NCBI GenBank assembly: GCA_963682025.1
Contig: OY821520.1
Coordinates: forward strand, 88,268,670 to 88,332,669
DNA length: 64,000 nt
Origin: Cordilura impudica
Lineage: Eukaryota > Arthropoda > Insecta > Diptera > Scathophagidae
Direction of reading: 5' to 3'
The notes below the pieces were generated by a model. That model searched no databases. It was not told the origin of the DNA and was given only the letters and a program-made list of their open reading frames with translations. Numbering within the stretch: position 1 is the first letter of the stretch; each line of letters opens with the position of its first letter. A program made the position numbers and the translations under genes. Below are positions 12,447-23,800 of this stretch, in pieces.

Positions 12447-12539
12447 CTTTTGAACAGAACATTGTGTGTTTCGTGTGTGTATTTTCTGAACCTTGACAAG
12501 AACCTTCAATATGAAAAGATATAGACTTATAACTAATAA

Positions 12540-13770
12540 AATTAGTAAAGGTTAGAGATTAGTGGATTTTCAGATAAGCTACAATTTGATATAAAACGAG
12601 TAGCTTCAGAGACAATGCGAGTATTACTGATAGAATGTAATCTGAAAGTAGAGGAGTGCCATGGTATCTTGGAACCATTTTTAGAATTTTGTTTTGCGTT
12701 TTTAATGGGTTTTTGCACAATTTCCCCATACTGGGCAGCCATATAGGATTATTGCCTGAAAAATGACTTTCACTATTAGGATTTTGTTGGTATTGTTAAG
12801 AAGAGAGTTTTTGTTGATAAGTGGATATAATATTTTTTTATATTTATCAATTTTATCAGTAATGTTTTATATATGAGAGCCAAATGTCAATTTTGTATCT
12901 AAACAAATGCCAAGTTATTTTATAATATTTGACCAATTTATACTGTTGCCCGAAAGAATTAGATTATCATTAGGTAAATAACAAGGTTTTCTTTTTCTTG
13001 TGAAAAGGATGGCTTGTGTCTTATTCGAATTAATTTTTATTCTCCATTTAATGTATTACTAGGCCAACCGGTCCAGTGAATATTAAACTTCGGTCAGAAT
13101 GTTCGGACTGAGTTCATGTGTGAAACAAATTGCAGGACCATCTGCATAAGCTGCAAGTTTGCATGGACTGATTGTGGGCATGTCAGCACAGCATATATTA
13201 TAAAGGATTGGACCTAGGACTGATCCTTGAGGAACACCTGCAGGAATTATATTTAGATCTGAGAAAGAGCTCCCAATAGAAACACAGAAATATCTGTCTT
13301 TTAGAAAATGCCTTATCTTAACAAGGAACATTGGGAAGTTAAGCTGAATAAGTCTATATATAAGGCCATAGTGCCATACCGAGTCGAGAGCATTTTCAAC
13401 ATCTAGTAAGACGAGGGCTGTCGATTTTTCCGTAACAGCACTGCAGATTCTTTTAACCTGATGAATAGTTTAATGGGAACTCCTAAAGCCAAATTTTTCA
13501 TCAGGCAAAATGCGGTTATTATTGAGAAATTCTAACAGTTTTTTGCTTATTATCTTCTACAAAATTTTTCCTAAGCTGCTCAATAGATTTACTGGTCTAT
13601 AGTTTCCTAACATATTGTGTGTTTTACCCGGAATAGGTATAGGAATGACTTTACCTGTCTTCCACGTGTTGGGAAAATATGAAGGGTCAAGCATGCATTA
13701 TAGATATGAGTCAGATAACGTAATGCAATTTTGGATAGATTCCTTAACATCCTACCAAAATTTGAGAAAT
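12540..13770 (-). pseudogene. Jockey-type non-LTR reverse transcriptase, degenerate
   Basis: Reading down from about 13770, the minus strand gives in order: YLTHIYNACL; TGKVIPIPIPGK and NYRPVNLLSSLGK (13590-13660); NNRILPDEKFGFRSSH (13460-13520); LVLLDVENALDSVWHYG (13350-13420); IPAGVPQGSVLGPILYN (13195-13250). The catalytic box follows, where the expected YADD reads YADG near 13145. Then come a thumb segment with INSNKTQAILFTRKRK (12985-13045), KYLGICLDTKLTFGSHI (12875-12925), and a C-terminal tail with YGCPVWG near 12720. Several frameshifts and stops are present. The element would copy itself by target-primed reverse transcription. The endonuclease half and ORF1 are absent, as is usual for a 5'-truncated copy. 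The loss of the second catalytic aspartate confirms inactivity. Confidence 0.85.
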
Positions 13771-13830
13771 CCTGCCAAAACCTGAAGAATCCTGCCAAAA
13801 TATGAGAAATACTACCAAAATCTGAAAACT
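13749..13830. repeat. 21-bp minisatellite, about four units
   Basis: Degenerate units of the form ATCCTGCCAAAATTTGAGAA recur with a period close to 21 bp. The array lies at the 5' boundary of the preserved reverse transcriptase relic and may mark its truncation point. Confidence 0.7.
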
Positions 13831-14194
13831 CCAGTATTCAGGGCATACAAGTGAATCTTCTCGCTAACATAAGGGTGAAAGGAATTAAGGCTATGCACGT
13901 TATCACAGGTAGAGCATGCGAAGTTCATGTAAGGAAAACTAATTCCTTTATTTAAACTTCTGACTGTATTTAAATTTCTGACATTCATTGTACTAGAAGA
14001 AACAGATGTTATAAAGATATAGAAAGATGCAAATATTGTTGAAATTTAGTAATACTAATAAAATTTATAAAAACTTTTTTTTACAGAGAAACCCCGTTTT
14101 GCTTATTTGGGTGGTGTTTGTTCCCCGAGAAAATAAAAAGTATTATATACATATTGAAAACGTTCAGAAAAATAAGAATTAACAAATTATTAGA

Positions 14195-14400
14195 TCATGA
14201 CGAAAAAATAAACATTTTCGACAATTTCATATATAGAATATTTTTGTTTATCATGTCAAATTCTTTGGAGAGATCTAGTAGAACAAGAATATCATCAGAT
14301 ACATCAACTACTGCAATAATACAACTTTTAGCTGGTAGATCATAATCAGTTAAATGGTTAGTTACCTGTTGATGAATTGAATTTTCAAGCACATTAGACC
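14195..14400 (-). pseudogene. Non-LTR reverse transcriptase fragment
   Basis: The minus strand encodes VVDVSDDILVLLDLSKEFDMINKNIL, matching the conserved LDFSKAFDxVNHxIL block of non-LTR reverse transcriptases, including the first catalytic aspartate. Only about 65 residues remain and nothing recognisable follows. The stretch before the block is shorter than usual, suggesting an internal deletion. It is a different copy from the one at 12540-13770. The clade cannot be decided. Confidence 0.65.
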
Positions 14401-14411
14401 AGGTCCTAATG

Positions 14412-14668
14412 CCTGGTTTTCACTATGTCATATAAGCTGACAACAAAAAATTGCCTCAACTGACATCTCGTAATTTTCTATTCATTACGTATTCATAACA
14501 TCTTATAAACGAACAAAAAATCCGGCTGTCAAACATAAACAAATTGCCATCATTTCAGATGTCAAATGTTGCCAGCGGTTGTAAATGACAAGAAATTAAA
14601 ACCCGTTTTCATACAGCTGACAATAATTGACAACAATTGTCATTGAAAATGACATAATGAAAACCAGG
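14412..14668. mobile_element. 257-bp MITE with CCTGGTTTTCA termini
   Basis: The first 20 bases (CCTGGTTTTCACTATGTCAT) are repeated inverted at the right end with a single mismatch, and weaker inverted similarity (GACAACAA/TTGTTGTC) continues inward. No coding capacity. Target duplication is uncertain: the flanks read CCTAATG and AATAAGC. Confidence 0.75.
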
Positions 14669-17053
14669 AATAAGCACTGAATGCACTTTTGTTTGTGTAA
14701 AGGCACTTAGGCATAGGCAGTGTATTCTAATACACACACACAGTGCTCAGCATCAAGCAATACAAAATACATGAACAATTTTTCGTAATATTTGTTGGTA
14801 AACATTAACGAAAGAGATATGTTTCCATAAAAAAATAGTACGCTTTAATCGACCTAGTCACCTTATAAATATAGCATCCCGTATAAACTTTTTTCAAATC
14901 TGCAGGCAGATTAATAAAAATTCAATCCAAATTTGGATTTAGTTTATCTTATCGGTATAGACCGAATATAATTTTCTAACTTGTGTTTTATAGATTTGAT
15001 CGAAGATCAAAAAACACATTTATATGGATGTCTTGAGCTATTGAGAGTAATAAAAACACATAATTCAATATTTATATTATAACTTAGATCGTATTGAAGT
15101 TTAACTCAATCTCGTTATTTATATAAGAGCTATTTCCGAAGATACATCTATTTTTACCAATTGAAATAGTAGTCGTCCAATGGATGATGAAAGCACGTAC
15201 TCTAAATTTTATTAAAATATATTTTTATTTGGGACTTTGCGTTTGATTACAAGGTTTAAATTGACGGAGGATAATCAGTAAATCGACTGAAAAACGGTTA
15301 TGAGATAAACGCTCTTATAAAGATTGGGTCTAGCTAAAATATTTTTTTTAATTACAATCATCAAACTGAAAGAGATAAAAAATTTATATTAAAATTTTTA
15401 TAATTTTTTTGCGCAGCACTGTTTTTACCCAGTTTTTTATTAGTGGATAAAATGGATTTTAAAAAAATTTTTGAACTAAAGAAATTAGTCTTTTAATAGT
15501 TTATGACTTAAAGATTAATTCATTTAATATTTCTAGGACAGTCATTCTTTATAGCTGGTTCATAATTTTTTATTTTTTTTCCAAAAAAAAAAGTACCCAG
15601 TTGTGTGTACGAAATTTATCATTAACTTTTACCATCTTCGTTATTCACCACTGCTACTGCCATACACTACTAGTACAAGTACCATAGACATTTATATAAA
15701 CATACACCCATTAGTTACAGCGTAAATGTGTTAAACTTCTTACTTTTCTAAACATTATTTAAACCTTTTTAATGTTGGAAAAATAAAATGATGCTATTTT
15801 TTCCGACTCATTATTTTTGTATCGTTTGGAAAACAACACTCAGAAATGTTTTAAATTAACGACATGTCAGTTGTGTTTATTTTTAATGGTAATACTGTAC
15901 AGTGGCCAAAGTTAAACAAAAAAAATTGTTTTTCTTATTTCTATGAAAAAAATATTAAATGGTCAATCAATTTTAAAATATAAAGAGATCACTTTTAACA
16001 TATTTAAAATTTTGTATCAGAAAAATTAAATTTTGAGATTGCTTAGTTTTTCTAAAATCACTTATTTTAACCTTTCAATTACAGGTAGGCAATTCGAAAA
16101 ATATATTACGTTGAAAGATATGAAGCTTCAAGTTCTTCCTTATATGAGATAAGTCAAACGTTCTATTACAATTCAAAGATACAATTTAAAATATTGAACT
16201 AAAATTTCATACCGAAAGGAATTATAAACGTAAAACTATAAACTGAGTCAGCTTATTTTACCCACAAATTTTTATGAGTGAACTACTATAGAAACTCAAG
16301 AACAGCATAAAAATAATTTACTATAAACTCTTATCGCAAGTATTTAATGTAGCTTCTGGGCGCTTTACGAAATGACGATGTTGTTAGTTTTTTAGACTGC
16401 ACCACGTTTATAATATGGTGAGTTTGTACTGAGTTTGTAGCTACATAGTAGTATGTCCTTCGTTGCAGAATCATCTTCTGAATTAGCAAACCCATTTTGC
16501 CATCCGTCAAAGATATGATGTCCCAATGAAAAATATGACAAATGTAGATATACTTGGATCAGCTAAACTTAGGACGGAACCTTCATGGAAATATAATTCT
16601 AGCTAAAGTATTCAAAATATTTTTTGGTCACAAAATAAACATTGGATCGTTCTTAAATTCTGTGCTTTTATACTTTCGAAATATTTCAATTTATAAGTTC
16701 TCTAAAAAATATATCCTTATCAATTGAGTAATTCTTTAAAACTAAAACTGTAGACAAAAGATTAAAAATTCTTATACCTTAAATGCTAAAATAAAACACA
16801 ATATATATTACAGAATAAGAAAATTTTAGGACGATGTAAGGCATTATGCGGTCGGGTTGACACGCAGTTATTAAATATTATTAAATATTTATGATTTAAA
16901 TGTAAATAATATCTCGAGAATATGTCTATCACTGATATTATTGTATTTTTTTCTTCTATTTACATAAAGTCTAGTTTATTGTTAACAAGGAAATTCTACT
17001 CTTAAACAGCAGAACAGCATCTCTAGCATATGTCAAAAGTGCAATATGTACAA
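14669..17053. other. AT-rich DNA; one fragment of a DINE-like repeat
   Basis: Mostly featureless. Positions about 14840-14990 resemble the 3' end of the interspersed repeat at 27760, 40254 and 49233 (block with ATAGCATCC, ATCTGCAG and AGACCGA). The rest shows no motif-bearing frame. Confidence 0.6.
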
Positions 17054-17959
17054 TAGGGTGGCCCTTCATTCTATGGAGGGAAAAAAAGTGTTCAAACTCT
17101 CGGTCTTACACTATAAATATGCGAAAAGCAAAAAAACTGAGAAATACAAAGTTTTAGGCCAATCAAGAAACATCTAGTCGTGCCCCAACGCGATTGAAAA
17201 TTTTGAGTATGTTTATATGGGGAAAATATGATTTGTTTTCAGATTTTACAAAAATTTCGTTCTATAGTTAAATTTTTCCGACAAGTTGTTACACAGTTCG
17301 GGATCAGTATTACATTATCATTTCAACAAGCTATAAAACTATAAAATCGAATAAAACCTCGCCAAGAAATAGCAAATGCCCCGGACCACTTTTGTGCCAA
17401 AAAAAAAAAAAAAATATGTCATGAAATTGATGGCATTTTTTTCGATTTTGAGAAATTGATTAAAGCCATAATTTTTTTTTGGTCTCCATACTTGTAAGGA
17501 CTCAGATATGAAGTATTGTTTTATTACCACCTTGTTAACCTATTAAGCATTGACGCCATTAAGCATTGGAAATTCATTTTCAAATTTAAAAAAAAAATTT
17601 TAAACAAAATTTTAAAAAATAGATCTTAACCCTTTCGGGACTACTGGGACAATACATCCCAACATATTCCAAACTTATGTATTTTCTTTTTTTTTTCAAT
17701 GCAACTGCTTCTCAAAATAGTCCCAAACACAAATTAAAGCATTTTTTCTGAAATGTAAACAAAAATATAACGGAACATATCGGCGCGTGGAAGCCAGCTG
17801 ATGACGAACTTCTCAATTCAGTGGAATTTAAACAGTTTTGATTGTTAATTTGATGAAAGCAGTCGCCAAAGAAGCGTGATTTAAAAAAACTCTATTTTGT
17901 TGTATAAAAAAGCATCTGATTTATTAAATTTAATTGTTTGGTGGTGTTTTATGTTAATA

Positions 17960-18766
17960 AAGGATGATTTTTTAAGAGCTATAAGAAAGTTTTCAAAAAA
18001 AAAACACATAAAGTTCAGAAAAATGCATGAAATCTTTATTTGAGTCGATAGTACAGTCCATATAATTTAATGTTTGAAGATTATTTCATGCAAATATTGA
18101 CCGTGACTGCGCCTCAAATGGTCCATCCGCTTAGTCCACTTTTGGCATACTCTTTACAACATTTCGGCCTGTATCTCACGAATATATGCTTCAATGTTGT
18201 CTTCCAATGCGTTAAGCGCGATTGTCTGTATAGACATGAGCTTTAACATAGCCCCACAAAAAGTAGTCTAAAAGCGTTAAATCGCACGATCTAGGCGGCC
18301 AATTGACCGGTCCCGAACGTGAAATAAAATGTTCACCGAACTCGCATGCTGTGTGGCATGTGGCACCGGCTTGTTGAATCCACATGTCATGCAAGTCAAG
18401 CTCTTGCATTTTGGGTAAAAAACAAGTTGGATATCATCTCTCGTTAGCGCTCACCATTCACAGTTACGTTACGATTCGCATCATCTTTGAAGAAGTACGG
18501 TCCAATGATGCCACCAGCCCATAAACCGCACCAAACTGTGACTTTTTCTGGATGCATTGGTAGCTCTTCCAATGCTTCTGGCTGATATTGACTCCATTGA
18601 GCCAAAAATGAGCTTCGTCGCTGAACACAATTTTTCGCTAACAATTTTTCGATGAACTTTCTTAAAGAGCACGCATTTTGATAATAAAATTCAATCACTT
18701 GCAAGCGTTGTTCGTTTGTAAGACGATTCATGGTTAAATTATAGACCAAACTGAAGATGTTTGACA
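17960..18766 (-). mobile_element. Mariner-like element inside piggyBac 5' region, truncated
   Basis: One terminus, AAGGATGATTTTTTAAGAGC at 17960, follows a TA at 17958-17959 and lies beyond the 3' end of the transposase reading frame, as expected. The opposite inverted terminus is absent: sequence upstream of the transposase start runs straight into the piggyBac start codon at 18767. This copy has therefore lost its 5' end, and probably some piggyBac leader with it. Confidence 0.75.
18067..18731 (-). pseudogene. Tc1/mariner-superfamily transposase relic
   Basis: It starts with MNRLTNEQRLQVIEFYYQN (start at 18731), a helix-turn-helix type N-terminus common in insect mariner-like elements. It continues with PEALEELPMHPEKVTVWCGLW and MQELDLHDMW, then a QQDGATCHT-type motif, NWPPRSCDLTLLDYFLWG and a C-terminus HEIIFKH followed by TAA at 18067. 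About 665 nt remain of an expected 1 kb or so; the segment holding the first catalytic aspartate is deleted. The second catalytic site reads QQAGATCHT, with alanine in place of aspartate. Inactive. Confidence 0.85.
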
Positions 18767-20376
18767 ATGAAACAAAAAAGAAGAAAAAAGAAGCTAACCC
18801 GAGAGGATCTTGAGCGTATCGTATGCGAAGAATCAGACTCGGATATCGATTTTAAGGATTTTGGAAGTGAATATTTCGATGAGAGTTCCGATGAAACCGA
18901 ATCCGCATCAGAAGCTAAAAATAATCTCAATATGGGATCTGACCTTGAAGCAAAAGACGACGAGTCACAACTAGTTGTCCAGTGGGGAAATGTTACTCCT
19001 GATAACCGTCAATACTTCAATCCGAAATACGATTTCCCAACTGAAAGAGAGTGCAAAATTCTTCTTGATTTTAATGACGAGTGCAACGAGTTCATGATGT
19101 TTTCTAAGATATTCCCCTACAGTTTGTGCATTCGAATTGCCGTATGCACAAATCAGCGACTGTTAGCCTTAAATCGTCGTGTGCAGTCAAAGCGAAACTT
19201 AACGGATCCAAATGAAATCCTAGTATTTCTGGGCGTTTCATTGATTATGAATTATAATAAGTTACCTGCTCTGAAGGACTATTGGAGCAAAAATCCATCA
19301 ATGTGTAATTCACGTTACCAAAGACTGTTATATCGCCAAGATTGTGAAAAGCCGACTGACGTTACCAAAGACTTTTATATCGCCGAGATTGTCAACTGCG
19401 AGAGTACTTTTCAATCTATTGATGAATGCATGGTAAAATTCAAAGGGAGATCAAGTATGAAGCAATATATGCCCATGAAACCAATTAAACGTGGAATAAA
19501 AATTAGGATGCGGTGTGACTCCAATTCAGGATATACCTACGATTTTAATGTTTATACCGGAAAGGAAGCAAATGCTGTGCAGTGAAAGGCCAACACTCTT
19601 GGAGAAAAAGTCGTACTGAAATTGGCTTCTTCGATTCGTGAGCAGAATGTGTGTTTGGCATTTGACCGCTTCTTCACATCAATCAATTTATTAAGAACAA
19701 TTGCATATCCAGCACTTGGGACATACATGCAAAACAGAAAGAATACACCGAAATTTGTTGGAAAGTTAGCCAGAGGAGAAAGCCAGCTTCAAGTGAACTC
19801 TGGTGGCATTTTGGCAGCTCGCTGAATGGATTCAAAAGAAGTCCTCTTGGCTTTCAATTGCCATGATCCATCTTTTGTAGACATTCAAAGGAAGCAAAAA
19901 GACGGCTCCAGGAATAAAATAAAGTGTCCTAAAAGTATCAGCGACTATAACAAAATTATGGGAGGAATCGACTTAGCCTACCAGAAGATGACTGTTTTTG
20001 ATTTTGACCGCAAGTCTCAAAAGTGGTGGAAAAAGTATTCTATAAACTACTAATGGATAGCGTGGTGAATTCGTGGATTCTGTACATGGAATATAAGAAA
20101 CAGAAACTGTCGTTGAAAGATTTTCTGGTCCCACTTGCTGAAGCTATGATTTTTGAAGAGAAAATGCCACATCGCCAGGGGGGAAGAACTCCCAAGCGTC
20201 CAAAAACTGATAGTCTCAATGTTAGATCACACTTGCCAGTAGAACAGGAGAAGCATTGCCGCTGCGTTCGCTGCACTTCACTTGGCATCGAAAAGCGCAC
20301 AAAGATGATATGCTCAGGCTACAACAATGCTTTGTGCTACAAATATTTTGGGCCCTTCCACAAACTAAATCAATAA
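18767..20376 (+). pseudogene. piggyBac transposase, two premature stops and one frameshift
   Basis: The reading frame opens at ATG 18767 with a basic stretch, then an acidic serine-rich region, then the DDE_Tnp_1_7 catalytic core. The three expected aspartates are visible in SIDECMVKFKGRSS (near 19420), LAFDRFFTSINLL (near 19660) and NKIMGGIDLAY (near 19970). The C-terminus is cysteine-rich (HCRCVRCTSLGIE and GYNNALCYKYFG), matching the zinc-binding tail that recognises the ends. Breaks are TGA at 19583, TGA at 19823 (apparently a mutated tryptophan codon) and a one-base frameshift near 20035. Otherwise the order and length (about 535 codons) fit the family. The enzyme would excise and insert precisely at TTAA. 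Few lesions imply fairly recent inactivation. Confidence 0.93.
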
Positions 20377-20823
20377 TTGCACAATTACTTATTACTTTAC
20401 AATAAATAAAACAAAAAAATATTAAATTCCATTAAAATCTTTTCCTATTCTATTTATTTATTTTATAAATTTACGCTTATTGGGATTTTATGTCCCACTG
20501 AAAATACTTACTGGGATTATATGTCCCAGGATAAAAGGACTATTTCAGAAATTTTGTGTAGCAGAACACAATTTTTTAGCTCTTACTTTCGGAATATGCA
20601 ATAATATCTGCCAGGGGTATCTCGGTTTTTAAAATAAAACTCCGTCCCAAAAGGGTTAAGGTTTTGTTAACTACATATTACAGATCAACACTGTGAATTT
20701 GAAAGCAAATCCCTATGCCAGAATTTTTTTGACAAGGAGTTAATTTTTGTGGATTTCGAGAACAATGGGATTTTTGTAAAATATTCTGTAAATGTACTCT
20801 TTCTAAATACTTTGGACAAAAAA

Positions 20824-23800
20824 CACAGTGTGACAAATTTTAACTTTTTTCAAAACAACCAAGCTACACTATGCGGAATCGATAGTGCTACCCAAACTGA
20901 GTAAACTCCTAGCTGCGTTTGTCTAAGTTAGAAGCAGTTTTTTTTTTTTGGACCCTCAAAGTTTTTGAAATTGGCTGTGACCACCAAAAAAAGGTGTCAT
21001 TAGAATTGGGCAAACAACTCATTCAATTTTGGTGATAGCCATAAACTGTCTTCGGCAAAGTTGTAGCTGAACAATTTTTGTTTTCAAAGGTTTTCAAAAA
21101 TATCATGTTTTCAGGAAGTTTTTCTTAAAAAACTCTTTTGAAAAAGCGTATTTTTTTACTTTTTCGAGTATAACTTTTAAAAAATCAGGATTTTTTGCAT
21201 ACTCTCTTCTTAAAAAATGAAGCTCTTCAAACACCAATTAACTCTTCTGAACAATGTTTTACAATCTGAACACTTTTACATGCTACAAAATGGCCCCAAA
21301 AGTGCATGCTTCCAAAAAAATTCCCTTTTTCTGGTTTCTTTCTTCATAAGGGTGTGTCCAATTTTCTTTATTTCCAAATAACAAAAAGCTTGGGGACGTT
21401 TTTTTTATAGATTTTGGGCTGTAAAATTATGTGTAGTTACCCGGGTTTGGGTCCAAATTTCTAAAAAGGGGGTTTATATGGGATTTTCGAGTTTCTTTTT
21501 ATAAAAACTGCAATTGTGCCATCTTGCCGTGATATTTCGGTAAATGTTCCTTCCAAAGAGTTGTTTGCAATAAAAACGTGTTTTTAAATTGCCCGAGGTT
21601 ATCAAAATCGGTCAAGGTTTGTAGAAGATATGATGAGCTGAAATCTGAACCTGAATTTTTCATCCAATTTTTTTTCATTGTTTCCATTTTTCTGAATCAG
21701 AGAAAGAAATAAAAAATTAATTTTGCAAAAAATTAAAAATCAATTGCACAAGCAAAGTTTTTGAGAACAAAGCTCAGAAGCTTTGCGGTGCAGTCATATA
21801 AATGGCTTATCTGATAGCAAAGCTTTGTTTTCATCAATTCTGTCTTCTCTATGTCTTATCTTTTCAAAGTTAACACATGAAAGAAAGAAACCAAGTGTTT
21901 AAATCAAAATAAAAAAATAAAAACAAACAAATTTTTAATCGAACAACTTTTTTGCGACAAAAATTTGCATAAGTAGATTTTATAAAAAAAGCAAAATGAA
22001 CAAGTGCAAAGGAAACATTAACAATTTTTGCTATGTGTGTGGAAAATTTATTAAAAAAATAGACTCGCGCAAACGATACAAAAAAAATTCTTGCGGTCTC
22101 AGTAAAGGTTTTAAAAAAGCGTACATAAAATGCTATAAACAAAGCATTAATGGAAAAAAATGGGCACCGAATTCAGTGTGTATCGTATGTTATAAAAATG
22201 TCATCGAATACGAAAATGGAAGGCAGCGGTTTCTTCGCTATGATGTCCCTGTCATTTGGACGAATCCGGGAAGGAAACACAAATCCGAGGATTGCTATGC
22301 TTGCAAAAATACAGTTTGGGGCATGAATGCTAGAAAAGCAAAAAATTTTCAGTACCATGCGGTTCCAAGTGCCGAAAGCACGTTCAGTAGACACTTCATT
22401 CTCACTTGAACTTCAGCAAAGTGTGTCCACTGAATTTCAAGCTGCCGGAGTCATGAGCTGCGACGGCGTTGAAACGGAGACTGCGTCTGAGTATAGTCCG
22501 GGACCATCATTCTCACAAGGGGGACCAATTCCGATATCGCAAGCCCGGCTCGATTTTATTGTGGCAAAATTAGAATTGTCTCAACGCAAGTCGGAAGAAC
22601 TGGCTAAACTGTTAAAGGAACAAAATCTTTTGATGCCTGACGTGAAGATAACTGGTTACAGAAAACGCCAAGAAGATCTTCAACGGTTTTTTACCATTCA
22701 TAACTCCAAAAAAAATGGCATTTTGTCAAGACATCAAGGAACTCATGACCTGTTGTGACCTCAAAGTAGTGGCAATGCTGAGTGGCTTGCAAGGTGGCTA
22801 CACAAAATACATGTGTTTTCATTGTAACTGGTATTCGCGCTTCAAAGGCAATCAATACAAGAATCATTCTTGGAAAGATAGAGCGGAGGCTAAACTGGGC
22901 GAAATGAATGTGGTACAGAATGCGCTGGTGCCACGCGACAAGATTTTAATGCCACTACTACATATCAAGCTTGGGCTTGTCAAAAGCTTCATAAAGAGCA
23001 TCGTTGGGAAAAAAAATCAAAAGAAGAATCTGGATCACGCTCTTGAGGTTTTGGACTTCTTAAGATATCAAGTTTTCCAAGAGAAAATTAGCATTGACAA
23101 ATTAAAAGAAGGTGAGGTAAAAATTTTTCATATATTTTACAGTTAAAAAAAAATTATCCTTTCTAGGTGTGCTGAATGGACCAGATATTCGGAAACTCAT
23201 CAAAGATGAACGATTCGATGATATTTTGTTCGGCGCGGAAAAAAAATGCTTGGAGTCTTTTGAAAAGAGTCATGCAAAGTTTTCTCGGGAAACATCGTTC
23301 ACACGACTATGAGCGATTGGTGCGCGCTATGTTGGACGCATTTGAGGTGATTGATGTGCGAATGTCTTTGAAGATTCATTTTCTGCACCACCATTTAGAG
23401 TTCTTCAGCCAACAACTTCCAACTGAATCCGGCGAACAAGGCGAGCGGTTCCACCAAACTGCTTTACCATTTGAGTTCAGGTAACAAAGTTTGTTTGTAT
23501 TCCTTTCTTATTTTCTAAATCCTATTTTGTTTTATTTCAGATGCGGTCATGGCAGAAATTTGCGGGCGTGCAAAACATTTATTTCAAGATCCAGAGTTTG
23601 AAACGGCAACCGAGCCAATAGAAGTAAAAGAGCTAGGCGAGGAATATGTTGACATTTTCGGGGACTATATTGATTCTGATAATGATGATGATGAATCCTA
23701 TGATGATAACGATTCTTTCATTACTGAGTAAATGTTTTAGTTCTGTTTTGGGAAAATTAAAAAAATATGTATTTATGCTAATATGATCTCAATTTGTTAA

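Larger units (their letters stand above)
17630..20655 (+). mobile_element. piggyBac-family transposon
   Basis: TTAA at 17626-17629 and 20656-20659 is the duplicated target. The ends read CCCTTTCGGGAC (left) and CCCTTTTGGGAC (right, inverted). Short internal blocks of the form GGGAxTxxATGTCCC near 17640-17665 and 20480-20530 look like subterminal repeats. The 3,026-bp element carries a broken transposase on the plus strand and a mariner-like insertion upstream of its start codon. The interrupted host sequence matches the uninterrupted copy near 56853-56875, giving an empty-site comparison inside this window. Confidence 0.92.

Noticed and set aside
11802..12509. Two similar peptides on opposite strands, looking like paralogous genes
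   Set aside because: They are the two arms of one palindrome read in opposite directions.
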